Shown here: positions 1-7,069 of the stretch, piece after piece
How positions within the stretch are numbered: position 1 is the first letter of the stretch
Layout of the letters: each line of letters opens with the position of its first letter
Notes under the pieces: model-generated
What the model was told of the DNA's origin: nothing
Database searches by the model: none
What the model saw: the letters and a program-made list of their open reading frames with translations, nothing else
Translations under genes and position numbers: made by a program
Source of the DNA: Alphaproteobacteria bacterium
Lineage (GTDB): Bacteria > Pseudomonadota > Alphaproteobacteria > ATCC43930 > CGMCC-115725
Assembly: GCA_005888425.1 (NCBI GenBank)
Contig: VAZF01000076.1
Span: 1,523 to 11,277 of the forward strand
DNA length: 9,755 nt
Direction: 5' to 3'

Positions 1-12
1 GGGCGAAGAGCG

Positions 13-399
13 ATGTCGAGCGAAAATCTCCATGTGCCGCGCGATGTGCTGTCGCAGGAAGCGCGGCTCTTGCACAACGCGATCACCTCGCTTGTCGAAG
101 AGCTGGAGGCCGTCGACTGGTACCGCCAGCGCGCCGACGACACCGAGGATGCGGCGCTCCGCGAGATCCTGCTGCACAACATGCGCGAGGAGATGGAGCA
201 CGCCTCGATGGTGCTGGAATGGATCCGTCGCCACAATTCGGATTTCGCCGGGCACCTGAAGACTTATCTCTTCACCGAAACCCCGATCACCGGCATCGAG
301 AAAGCCGCCGAAGCGGCGGATAACGGCGCGGCTCCCGCGAAGGGCGCGCCGTCGCGGGGGGCTGTGGTCACGATCGGCTCTCTGAAAGGAGCGCGGTGA
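13..399 (+). CDS. encFtn: Encapsulated ferritin-like protein (encapsulin cargo ferroxidase)
   Basis: This 128-residue protein is an encapsulated ferritin, a ferroxidase that oxidises Fe(II) at a diiron site formed between two subunits and works inside an encapsulin shell. The N-terminal two-helix domain (about residues 10-90) contains Glu29, Glu30, Glu32, Trp36 and Tyr37 in helix 1, and Glu60-x-x-His63 in helix 2. These match the metal-binding and gating positions described for the R. rubrum protein, which it also resembles at its N-terminus. A low-complexity Ala/Gly/Pro linker (about 97-117) leads to TIGSLKG (120-126), a typical encapsulin cargo-loading peptide, so the protein should dock on the inner shell wall. 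The stop codon overlaps the start of the encapsulin gene as TGATG, so the two genes are co-transcribed and probably translationally coupled. The start is an ATG twelve bases from the window edge, so the promoter lies outside and the ribosome binding site cannot be judged fully. Confidence 0.95.
   Translation: MSSENLHVPRDVLSQEARLLHNAITSLVEELEAVDWYRQRADDTEDAALREILLHNMREEMEHASMVLEWIRRHNSDFAGHLKTYLFTETPITGIEKAAEAADNGAAPAKGAPSRGAVVTIGSLKGAR
384..391 (+). promoter_or_regulatory. Shine-Dalgarno site of the encapsulin gene
   Basis: GAAAGGAG lies inside the last codons of the ferritin gene, seven bases before the ATG at 399. It decides between the two adjacent start codons GTG (396) and ATG (399) in favour of ATG. 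It also gives the shell gene its own strong ribosome entry, which fits a need for more shell than cargo; that last point is inference. Confidence 0.7.
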
Positions 400-1223
400 T
401 GGACACCCTCAACCGCGACCAGGCGCCCTTCCCGGGCGAAGTCTGGCAGATGATCGATGAGGCCGCGGCAAGCGCGGCACGCGATCAGCTGACGGCGCGG
501 CGTTATCTCGATCTCGAAGGACCGTTCGGGGTGGGGCTCACCACGATCGAGGTCGGCAATGACGATTACTGCCGCCAGCCCGGACCCGAGGAGGCCGGCG
601 CCGTCATGGGACGGGCGATCCCGCTTCCGATGCTGCGCAAGAGTTTCCAGCTCAGCATCAGGCGCGTCTCGGCCTATGTCATGAACGGGCAGCCGCTCGA
701 TCTCAGCCCGGCCCAGGACGCGGCCGAAGCGGTCGCGAACCGCGAAGAGGAGATGATCTATAGCGGGCAGCCCGCGATGGGGCTTGCGGGCCTCTTGACG
801 ATCGAGGGACATCAACAGGTCCCCGGCAGCGACTGGGCGGCGCCGGACCATGCCCTGCAGGACGTGCTCGCCGCCGCGACCCAGCTCGACAACAGCGCCT
901 ATCGCGGCCCCTATGCGCTGGCGTTGGCGCCGGCGCTTTATAACAATTTGTTCCGGCTCTTCCCCGGCAGCGACGTCATGGCGCTCGAGCATTTGCGGCG
1001 GCTGTGCACGGCCGGCATCTACAAGGCCCCGATCCCGGGCGGCGTGCTGGTGGATACGCGCGCCGGCGTCCTGGTCCTCGGCCAGGATCTGCAGGCCGGA
1101 TACAGCAGCCAGGACGGCGTCCATTATCAGCTCTATGTCAGCGAAAGCATTGTGCTGCGCGTCGACGAGCCCAAGGCGATCTGCGTGATCGCGCCGCAGG
1201 GTAAGGCGCCCGCCGCACGTTGA
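399..1223 (+). CDS. enc: Family 1 encapsulin shell protein
   Basis: This protein of 274 residues is an encapsulin (linocin M18/CFP29 family), an HK97-fold protein that self-assembles into an icosahedral shell. Its length fits the small 60-subunit T=1 class. Visible family features are the N-terminal helix after PFPGEVW (11-17), which in known encapsulins helps bind the cargo peptide, the central block YRGPYALALAPALYNNL (168-184), and the C-terminal block VLVLGQDLQAGY (224-235) followed by SESIVLRVDEPKAICVI (248-264). The ATG at 399 is preferred over the GTG directly before it because GAAAGGAG (384-391) sits seven bases upstream. The gene overlaps the cargo ferritin stop by one base, so shell and cargo form a matched pair and the shell should act as an iron-storage compartment in the cytoplasm. 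There is no phage gene nearby, so a prophage capsid is unlikely. Confidence 0.95.
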   Translation: MDTLNRDQAPFPGEVWQMIDEAAASAARDQLTARRYLDLEGPFGVGLTTIEVGNDDYCRQPGPEEAGAVMGRAIPLPMLRKSFQLSIRRVSAYVMNGQPLDLSPAQDAAEAVANREEEMIYSGQPAMGLAGLLTIEGHQQVPGSDWAAPDHALQDVLAAATQLDNSAYRGPYALALAPALYNNLFRLFPGSDVMALEHLRRLCTAGIYKAPIPGGVLVDTRAGVLVLGQDLQAGYSSQDGVHYQLYVSESIVLRVDEPKAICVIAPQGKAPAAR

Positions 1224-1259
1224 GGAGAAACTTACCTCACGCATTAGTCACTTTAGCCC

Positions 1260-1288
1260 AGAGCCCTTTCTCGCGGACAGAGGGCTTT
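1260..1288 (+). terminator. Possible weak hairpin terminator after encapsulin
   Basis: Positions 1260-1269 can pair with 1279-1288. The core AGCCCT/AGGGCT is perfect, two G-U pairs extend it, and a nine-base loop closes it. It lies 36 bases after the encapsulin stop and before the hydroxylase gene. There is no run of T after the stem, so it is a weak candidate for a transcript end separating the encapsulin operon from the next gene. Confidence 0.3.
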
Positions 1289-1357
1289 AGGCCGTCCACG
1301 TTTCGTTGCTGGCGTGCTAAGGCGTAAGCTCGGCAGGCAAGCGGCGAGAGCGCGTAG

Positions 1358-2134
1358 ATGGCGCTGGAGAGGGCGATTTCCTGGATTGCGACGGTCGCGG
1401 CGGTATACGCGATCCTCGTCGCGACTTATGGCGCGACCTGCTTTGCCGTCGCGCGGCTCAACCGGCAAATTGCCGCCGCGAAAATCCAGGCGCGCGAAAC
1501 GCCACAGCACCTGATCCGCCGCGACCAGCGCCAGAGCCTGCTGTCACTCTTCGCGATCGCGGCGATGTTCGGCACTGGGCACTGGCTCTATGCCGAGTTC
1601 GGCTGGGGCCTCCGGCCGTTCGGCGGTGTTGCCGGCAGCATCCTGGCCTTTCTCGGCTCGCTGATCCTGTTCGACACCTGGTTCTACTGGTTTCACCGGC
1701 TGATCCACACGCCGGCGCTATATCCCTGGGTGCACCGCTGGCACCACCTGACCGTGACCCCGGTCGCGTGGTCGAATAACAGCGACCGGCTCGTCGACAA
1801 TCTGTTTCTGCAATCCTATTGGCTCGTCGCGCACTTCCTGATCCCGGCAGCGCCGGCGGTGCTCTTAGCGCACAAGCTCTACGACCAGGTGACCGGGGTC
1901 ATCGGGCATAGCGGCTGGGAGCATGGCGGGAGCTGGTGCCGGCCCCCCTCACCGCTGGTTTCTGTTACGCATCACGACCAGCACCACCGCTATTTCCGCT
2001 GCAACTACGCCACCCATTTCACGCTTTGGGACCGGCTGATGGGGACCTTGCACCCGGAGCACGATGCGGAGGCGAGGCGCAACATCACGGCGACCGCCGC
2101 GGTGCGACGGACGGCACGCGCGCCGGCCGAGTAA
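1358..2134 (+). CDS. Fatty acid hydroxylase / sterol desaturase superfamily membrane protein
   Basis: This 258-residue integral-membrane protein carries the histidine clusters of the fatty acid hydroxylase/sterol desaturase superfamily, which bind a non-haem diiron centre and use O2 to hydroxylate or desaturate lipid-like substrates. The clusters are HRLIH (113-117), HRWHH (126-130) and HHDQHH (205-210), with further His184 and His220. Hydrophobic segments lie near 8-30, 61-76, 91-110 and 150-171, so the histidines should face the cytoplasm. The length is normal for bacterial members. The start is the ATG at 1358, with only a weak purine-rich GCGAGAG upstream. It sits 134 bases after the encapsulin gene on the same strand, too far to assume one operon. 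The substrate (sterol, carotenoid, ornithine lipid, alkylglycerol or other) cannot be read from the sequence. The family call is firm; any specific function is not. Confidence 0.88.
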   Translation: MALERAISWIATVAAVYAILVATYGATCFAVARLNRQIAAAKIQARETPQHLIRRDQRQSLLSLFAIAAMFGTGHWLYAEFGWGLRPFGGVAGSILAFLGSLILFDTWFYWFHRLIHTPALYPWVHRWHHLTVTPVAWSNNSDRLVDNLFLQSYWLVAHFLIPAAPAVLLAHKLYDQVTGVIGHSGWEHGGSWCRPPSPLVSVTHHDQHHRYFRCNYATHFTLWDRLMGTLHPEHDAEARRNITATAAVRRTARAPAE

Positions 2135-2499
2135 GCCGCCTCAGTCTCAGTCTCAGGACTTGGGGCACGTGGGCCGTTGGCGGCCCCGAAGAAGAAGCCG
2201 CGGCGGCCCGGCAATTGTTGACCTGCATGTCCGTTCGCGAGAACGGGCTGCTGTCTTAGGGGATCCCCTCACCTTAACGCGCTCGTGTCATCGAGGATGA
2301 TCGCCGTCGCCACCTCCTCCAGCCTGAGGCTTAGAGATTGAGGTGTTTCGCAAAGATCGCCGCGATAGCGCGGATCGCGGCCCGGCCCAAGGCGCAACGA
2401 TCAGAAGTGCTCGATTGGTAGTTGCGCAACCAGAGCGCGTATAGCAAGATTTTTGAAAAAGCGCGACTCACTCATTCGTTTTCGCGCAGGGGAGGCGGG
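2135..2499. other. Stretch without a convincing gene
   Basis: These 365 bases separate the hydroxylase from the lipoprotein. I see a triplet of CTCAG units at 2140-2157, too short to mean much, and no tRNA, no strong hairpin with a T run and no clear promoter boxes. The base composition changes here: around 2440-2480 the sequence is richer in A and T than its surroundings and includes ATTTTTGAAAAA, a plausible place for the promoter of the lipoprotein gene. A 46-codon open frame on the minus strand (2331-2471) is not convincing. Confidence 0.5.
2488..2495 (+). promoter_or_regulatory. Shine-Dalgarno site deciding the lipoprotein start
   Basis: AGGGGAGG lies four bases before the ATG at 2500. 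The same frame is open from a TTG at 2422, but that codon has no comparable site, so translation most likely begins at 2500. Confidence 0.65.
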
Positions 2500-3297
2500 A
2501 TGAACCTTCGGCTGCTGTGCTGCGCAAAGTGGGCCACCAATCAAACGGTCGGCGGCCCAACCACGTCCAAGCGATCAGTATTTAGGGCAGCGGCCATTCT
2601 TGCCATCACCAGCCTTCTCGGCTGTTCGTTTGCCGATTACCCGACGAGCTTAGCCGTCGATCGCGCGAGACCGACAGTCCCGCCACTCGAAACAATTGCC
2701 GACGGCCGGGCATACCTCGCGGTTGTACGCCACGACCTGATCGTTCAACGCGATAATCTGCGCTATCTGGATATGGGTCTAGCAGCAGGAATCGTCGGTG
2801 GGCTCGTTACCACCGCCTTAGCCACAACGTTGAAATGGGGACATCACACGCAGGTAACAGCCGGGCTTTTGTCGGCAGCGCTGATTGGCGTTGAATCCAC
2901 CCTGACTCTCAAGCAACAGCAGCTGATCATCAACCGGGGGCTCGACGCGTTGCTGTGCGTCGAGTCACAGGCCGAAGCCGCCTATCTGCCGGTGAAGGAC
3001 AGAGATGCGGTCCTCGCCCCGGTTGCCGACGACATACATGCCCTGGAGGGCGCCATAGCCGTATCCGCGAACATTCAAGACGACGCGCTCGCCGATGCCG
3101 TAGCCGATCTCACGGACGCGAAGTACTGGTTCTCCCGGGTCAGCATCCCGGCAGCAAGTGTCAATGCGGCGGTCAAAATCGCCGTGAATTCCGTCCTGCA
3201 AACCACAGTAGACCAGTTGAACGTAGCCCTGCCCGACGGCTCGGCATTCGCGAAGATTTCGCTGACGCCTCCGCCCGTTGCCAAGGTTTGTCGGTAA
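2500..3297 (+). CDS. Predicted lipoprotein of unknown function
   Basis: This protein of 265 residues is not one I recognise. The N-terminus has a long basic lead (KRSVFR, 24-29), a hydrophobic core and a lipobox LLGC ending at Cys42, so it should be exported, lipidated at Cys42 and anchored to the inner or outer membrane. After the cysteine comes a helical region (about 64-91), then two Gly/Ala-rich hydrophobic stretches (92-111 and 119-131) that could insert in or pack against a membrane. The rest, to the end, is mostly helical, with many Ala and Asp residues. Codons such as TTA, GTA, AGA and AGG appear more often than in neighbouring genes, which hints at different ancestry. The reading frame ends at 3297, and the next frame is open from 3266 to 3670, overlapping it. 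The gene may therefore be the first part of a longer protein broken by a frameshift. Confidence 0.65.
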   Translation: MNLRLLCCAKWATNQTVGGPTTSKRSVFRAAAILAITSLLGCSFADYPTSLAVDRARPTVPPLETIADGRAYLAVVRHDLIVQRDNLRYLDMGLAAGIVGGLVTTALATTLKWGHHTQVTAGLLSAALIGVESTLTLKQQQLIINRGLDALLCVESQAEAAYLPVKDRDAVLAPVADDIHALEGAIAVSANIQDDALADAVADLTDAKYWFSRVSIPAASVNAAVKIAVNSVLQTTVDQLNVALPDGSAFAKISLTPPPVAKVCR

Positions 3298-3670
3298 ATT
3301 GCATACGGATATTCAAATCGCTGAAGCGGCGCTGCGGACCTTGCCCACTGTCACGACCCCGGCGGCATTGCCGAGCTTCAGCTGCGGCGTCTCCGGGGGG
3401 CCGCTGATCATATCGCCGGCGACGCTGACGATCGGCCTCACCCAGAACAGCACGGCGGCGGCTATTCTTGGCGGAACGGCGCCGTATGTGCCGGAAATCA
3501 CAATCGCAGCGGGTTCGTCCGGGCTCAACCCGGGAGCAATCCACGCCACCATCGTCGGCCCCGCCGTCACAGTCAAAACTTCTGCGCCACTCCGCCCGGG
3601 CGCCTACAACCTAGTCATAACGGACGCCACTGGCGCGCAGAGAACAGTCGCGATCATCGCGAAGCAGTGA
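3278..3670 (+). CDS. Ig-like beta-domain ORF, separate gene or frameshifted tail of the lipoprotein
   Basis: An open frame in +1 relation to the lipoprotein gives up to 130 residues from a TTG at 3278, or 123 from a TTG at 3299. Neither start has a good ribosome binding site, and no ATG is available near the front. The first 25 residues look helical (HTDIQIAEAALRTL) and read like a continuation of the lipoprotein. From about residue 34 the composition changes to alternating Thr, Ile, Gly and Pro, with APYVPEITI (68-76) and RPGAYNLVITDATG (106-119). This is typical of a small Ig-like or bacterial surface beta-sandwich domain. No signal peptide is present, which makes little sense for such a domain unless it is attached to the exported lipoprotein upstream. 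I favour a frameshift (natural or sequencing) over a real independent gene, but cannot decide from one sequence. Confidence 0.45.
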   Translation: MPRFVGKLHTDIQIAEAALRTLPTVTTPAALPSFSCGVSGGPLIISPATLTIGLTQNSTAAAILGGTAPYVPEITIAAGSSGLNPGAIHATIVGPAVTVKTSAPLRPGAYNLVITDATGAQRTVAIIAKQ

Positions 3671-3680
3671 CTTTCTCTGC
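3637..3680. terminator. Strong hairpin between convergent genes, possible bidirectional terminator
   Basis: The arm at 3637-3649 (GCAGAGAACAGTC) pairs with 3669-3680 (GACTTTCTCTGC) over 12 base pairs, with a single bulged C. The apical part holds a second inverted repeat, CGCGAT-C-ATCGCG (3649-3661). The structure spans the stop codon of the Ig-like ORF and ends 15 bases before the 3' end of the convergent penicillin-binding protein gene. It could terminate both transcripts. No T run follows on either side, so it may instead stabilise the mRNA ends. Confidence 0.5.
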
Positions 3681-3694
3681 CGTCGAAGCGAAGC

Positions 3695-6600
3695 TCAGGA
3701 GTGCTGCGAGGCGTCGGCGACCGGCTTGCCGTCCGGCGTGGGAGGCGTGCTGATCAGCGGCCGCAGCTCGGGTTCGAGGACTTTGAGCAGCTGCACCGCG
3801 AGACCGCTCGTAAAGGAGAAGCGCGCCGCCTCCGGCCCCGGTACATAGGCGGTCACCGTGCCGAAAAAGCGGTCGCCGAGGAAGAAGACAAACGTGCCGG
3901 TGCGGTCGACGACGCGTGAGCCGGTGATCCCGCCCCCCGCGCCGAAATGGTGATAACGGTTGTCGCCGGTGCCGGTCTTGCCGCCGACCGGCAGAGCCGT
4001 GCCGTCTGCCGCCTTGTAGGTTCCGATGAGGCGGCGCGCGGTGCCTTCCTGGACAACGCCCGTCAGCGCGCGCTTCGCAACTTCCGCCACCTCATGAGAC
4101 ATGACGCGATCGGGCTCCGCGGAGCGCTTCATGACCGTCTCGTAAGGCGTGGCCTCGGCAAAGCGCAGCCGCTCGATCGAGATCGACGGCATCCGCACCC
4201 CGTCATTCATGATGACGCCCATCAGCTCGGCGAGCGCGTCGGGCCGGTCGCCCGAGGCGCCGATCGCGGTGCCGAGCGACGGCACGAGATGGCCGAACGG
4301 GTAGCCGTATTGGCGCCAGTTTTCCCAGATCCGCTGGAAGGCGTCCTGCTCGATCAGGATCCTGATACGGGTATCCTGCTTGGTGAGGCTGCCGTTGAAC
4401 AGCCATCCGTAAATATCCTGGCGGACATCCGCACTGGCGTCGACGACCTCGTTCCAGTTCGCGCCGGAATGGTCCTTCAGATAGTTGACGAGCCACAATT
4501 CCAGCGGATGAATCCCCGCGACATAGCCGCGGTCAGCCAGCGACATCTTCTCCGGCGACAGGCTCGTATACATTTCCCAGAGCTGTTCCTGACTCAAGAA
4601 CGCACCTCTGAGATTGGCGGCGAGATAATCGCGGAAATCGGCGAGCCGCGCATCGGGATGGAACGTCAGATAGATCGCGGACAGGGCTCGCGGCGTGCGA
4701 CGGGTGTGGCGGATTAAGAGATCCATGGCCTCATCCGGATTGAGGCCACGGAAATCCTTGTAGTAACGCCACATGAAGCGCTTGCCGTCGGCATCGGCAA
4801 AGCGGCGCAGATAGGCCTCGCGCTCCGGCGTGTCTTCCTCGTCCAGGAGCCGCTTCGCGTCGATGCCGTTCTCGGCCGTATAGTAGTTGGCGATGTCGCG
4901 CAGGATGCGAACAAAGGACAGGTTGACCGAATGCTTGAAGGCGTCGATCACGCTGTAGCTGCCGCCGTTTTCATCGCTGTCGAAATTCCCGAAGCCCTGC
5001 ATGCCGCCGCCGGTAAAGAAACTCTCGGGAGAACCCGAATAGGTGCGCAACGCCGAGGCGTCGAGCATCGCCTGGAGGCTGTGGTCTGAGGCCTTCGCCA
5101 TGTAGTTGGCGGCCCATTGGGTCAAAACGTCCTGGGACTTCGCGGCGATGCGCGTCAATTCGGCCGGCTTCAAGCCGACAAATCGTTGGTGCAGCGTCTC
5201 CATGATGTGGAGATAGGTTACCAGGGTGCGCAATTTGGCGGTCGAGCCGAGCTGCAGCTTGGCACCGGTATTGATGTCGAACGGCTTGTTCATGCTGTCG
5301 GCGTGGATGCGCAGGTGGTTGCCGTCCGGACGGCGCTCATACAGCACGAAACTGTAGGTCATCTTGTCGATGATCTTGCCGGCAGGGAGCAGCTGGTGTC
5401 CGACCATGCCCATCTGCTGGGCGAATTTCGGGTCGGACAGTTTCTGCAGGACAGCGGTAACGCGCGCCTGGGCCGCGGTGTCCACCGTCGTCTCGGCGCT
5501 CAAATCGAGACGGTCGAGCGAGTAAAGGCTCGGCTGGCTGAGCAGCGTCATCAGCCGGGAGCGCGTTTCCTCGGTCGCCTTCTGCTTGACCCAGGACACC
5601 TGGGTGATAGGCGGCGGGTCCTTGCGGTATTTGAGTTCGGCATCGAGCGTCGCGTCACGCAGGTTCCGGTCGATGTAGCCGGCGTCGTAGAGCGCCCAGA
5701 GATAGCGGTCGCACAATTCGCCGAGGCCTTCGCGATCGCTGATCAGGTAATGACTCGGCAGGCGGCCGGAGAGCAGCAGCGCCAGCACCTGGCGATAAAT
5801 CTCGCCCTTGCGAGCCCACTCTTTCTTGTTCTTGGGCGTGCCGGTCAGAACCTTGGCGGCGTCGTTGAAGTCGGTGCTGAACCAGACGTAGAGCGCGTCC
5901 GGCAGGCCGATCACCTCGCCATAGCCGGGGAAGGAGCTGAGCGGCGTCGAATTGAGATAGGTCGTAACGATCTCACGGCGCCGATCCATCGTATTTGCGC
6001 CGTTGATGTAGACATGCGCCGAGGCGGTCAGCATCTGCCGCAACTTTTCGCCCACCCCGCCGGTTAGACCGTTGGGCGAATGGCGAAATTTCTCGATCTG
6101 CGTCGCCAGCGTGCTGGCGCCGCCCTCATTGAAGCCGGGTACCACGAACCGCAGGACGCGGCCGAAGACCGCCAGCGCGAAGCGGTTCCATTCGACCGCG
6201 GCGTTGTGTTCGGGGTAGCGGTTATCGAAGAGATAGCGGTCCTCGATGAACAACAGGCTGTTCACGACCAGCGGCGGGATGCTGGCGTAATCGCGAAATG
6301 CATTCAGCGGGAACCGGGTGCCGTAGACCTCGTCACCGTTGCGGTCGAAAATCCGCAGTCCGGCGCGGTCCTTTTCCGCGTAGATCGGGAAGGCGCCGAA
6401 ACCGACAAAGCGGTCGAGCCCCTTCGACCACCGCAACTGCCGCTCGACCGTGAAATGGCGCTGCTCGAGAGCCTCGGTGAACTTCGGCAGCGCGACATAG
6501 CCGAGCCGCTCGTCATAGGGTCCATGTTTCGGGAAGCGGATCGCCTCGCTGGGGCCGGGCTGAGCCGCGAACGACATGCCGCGGTCGAGCCGGGTGAAGA

Positions 6601-6817
6601 TCCACGCCTCCAGATAGGAGGTGCGCATCTCGTAATGAACGCCCCAGCCGATCAGCGCCAGGATCGCCAGCACCACCATCCAGCGTAGCACGCCGATGCC
6701 GCGCAGCAGCACGGCGCCGAGACCCCGCCGGAAGGAACCGGGCTCCCGATCGCCGGTCTTGCCACGCGCCGCATTGAAACGCACAAGCCGTCCCAATACG
6801 TTGTCCGCAATGGCCAT
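3695..6817 (-). CDS. Large divergent bifunctional penicillin-binding protein (GT51 plus transpeptidase)
   Basis: This 1040-residue protein has the plan of a class A penicillin-binding protein, which polymerises lipid II glycan chains and cross-links the peptides in the periplasm. A short basic cytoplasmic tail is followed by one membrane segment (about 38-60). The glycosyltransferase 51 domain includes EDRYLF (192-197, catalytic Glu192), GGASTLATQ (232-240) and a YLNSTPLSS helix (287-295). The transpeptidase domain has all three active-site motifs: STAK (525-528, nucleophile Ser525), SVN (630-632) and KTG (947-949). Two features are odd. In the third glycosyltransferase motif Gln261 stands where most members have a Glu. 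The stretch from SVN to KTG is about 317 residues, much longer than usual, and holds a charged, mostly helical insert (about 640-850). The gene stands alone on the minus strand, facing away from the phosphoesterase gene, with only a weak GAGAG before its ATG. It is not clearly PBP1a, 1b or 1c. Confidence 0.9.
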   Translation of the reverse strand: MAIADNVLGRLVRFNAARGKTGDREPGSFRRGLGAVLLRGIGVLRWMVVLAILALIGWGVHYEMRTSYLEAWIFTRLDRGMSFAAQPGPSEAIRFPKHGPYDERLGYVALPKFTEALEQRHFTVERQLRWSKGLDRFVGFGAFPIYAEKDRAGLRIFDRNGDEVYGTRFPLNAFRDYASIPPLVVNSLLFIEDRYLFDNRYPEHNAAVEWNRFALAVFGRVLRFVVPGFNEGGASTLATQIEKFRHSPNGLTGGVGEKLRQMLTASAHVYINGANTMDRRREIVTTYLNSTPLSSFPGYGEVIGLPDALYVWFSTDFNDAAKVLTGTPKNKKEWARKGEIYRQVLALLLSGRLPSHYLISDREGLGELCDRYLWALYDAGYIDRNLRDATLDAELKYRKDPPPITQVSWVKQKATEETRSRLMTLLSQPSLYSLDRLDLSAETTVDTAAQARVTAVLQKLSDPKFAQQMGMVGHQLLPAGKIIDKMTYSFVLYERRPDGNHLRIHADSMNKPFDINTGAKLQLGSTAKLRTLVTYLHIMETLHQRFVGLKPAELTRIAAKSQDVLTQWAANYMAKASDHSLQAMLDASALRTYSGSPESFFTGGGMQGFGNFDSDENGGSYSVIDAFKHSVNLSFVRILRDIANYYTAENGIDAKRLLDEEDTPEREAYLRRFADADGKRFMWRYYKDFRGLNPDEAMDLLIRHTRRTPRALSAIYLTFHPDARLADFRDYLAANLRGAFLSQEQLWEMYTSLSPEKMSLADRGYVAGIHPLELWLVNYLKDHSGANWNEVVDASADVRQDIYGWLFNGSLTKQDTRIRILIEQDAFQRIWENWRQYGYPFGHLVPSLGTAIGASGDRPDALAELMGVIMNDGVRMPSISIERLRFAEATPYETVMKRSAEPDRVMSHEVAEVAKRALTGVVQEGTARRLIGTYKAADGTALPVGGKTGTGDNRYHHFGAGGGITGSRVVDRTGTFVFFLGDRFFGTVTAYVPGPEAARFSFTSGLAVQLLKVLEPELRPLISTPPTPDGKPVADASQHS

Positions 6818-7069
6818 AGCTTACTCTCGCAGAATTACCCTGGAATGGTGCCAAGCGGCACCCGATGCGGATGGTCGTGGCGCGATGAGCACCCCGCAGC
6901 GGAGAACGCCCGAGACTTAGACACCGATCCCTACCCCTCGTACGAAACCAAAAGAAGGAGCGCTTAGGTTTACTTTCAAGTTAATGAATGAACCGATTAG
7001 CGAAAGCGTTACGCGAATTCCGGCTAAAAAGCCGATCCGTGGCGGCGGCGCAACAACGGACATGGTTAA
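6818..7069. promoter_or_regulatory. Divergent promoter region
   Basis: These 252 bases lie between two genes pointing outward, so they must hold the promoter of the penicillin-binding protein (leftward) and probably that of the phosphoesterase group (rightward). The part from about 6930 to 7030 is clearly richer in A and T than the rest of the window. A small stem CGGCT-AAAA-AGCCG lies at 7021-7034, 35 bases before the GTG start. I could not assign -35 and -10 boxes with confidence. Confidence 0.4.

Noticed and set aside
264..1244. Minus-strand open frame of 326 codons opposite the ferritin and encapsulin genes
   Set aside because: It is the complement of two clearly recognised genes, has an Arg/His/Asp-rich composition typical of antisense frames in high-GC DNA, and matches no family.
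2140..2157. Three CTCAG(T/G) units in tandem
   Set aside because: Only 18 bases long, with no similar copies elsewhere in the window; not evidence of a functional repeat.
2331..2471. Minus-strand open frame of 46 codons from a GTG, ending AIFAKHLNL, that looks a little like the C-terminus of a dienelactone hydrolase-type protein
   Set aside because: Too short, with no ribosome binding site and no further homology readable upstream. It could be a gene remnant, but the resemblance rests on a few residues.
2422..2499. TTG start extending the lipoprotein by 26 residues
   Set aside because: No ribosome binding site precedes it, whereas AGGGGAGG directly precedes the ATG at 2500.
5117..6067. Plus-strand open frame of 316 codons inside the penicillin-binding protein gene, with others at 3947-4717 and 6080-6688
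   Set aside because: These lie opposite a strongly supported coding region with conserved catalytic motifs. Long antisense frames are expected at this GC content.
7021..7034. Stem CGGCT-AAAA-AGCCG before the phosphoesterase gene
   Set aside because: Five base pairs is too short to call a riboswitch, operator or terminator without more evidence; it is mentioned only within the promoter region.
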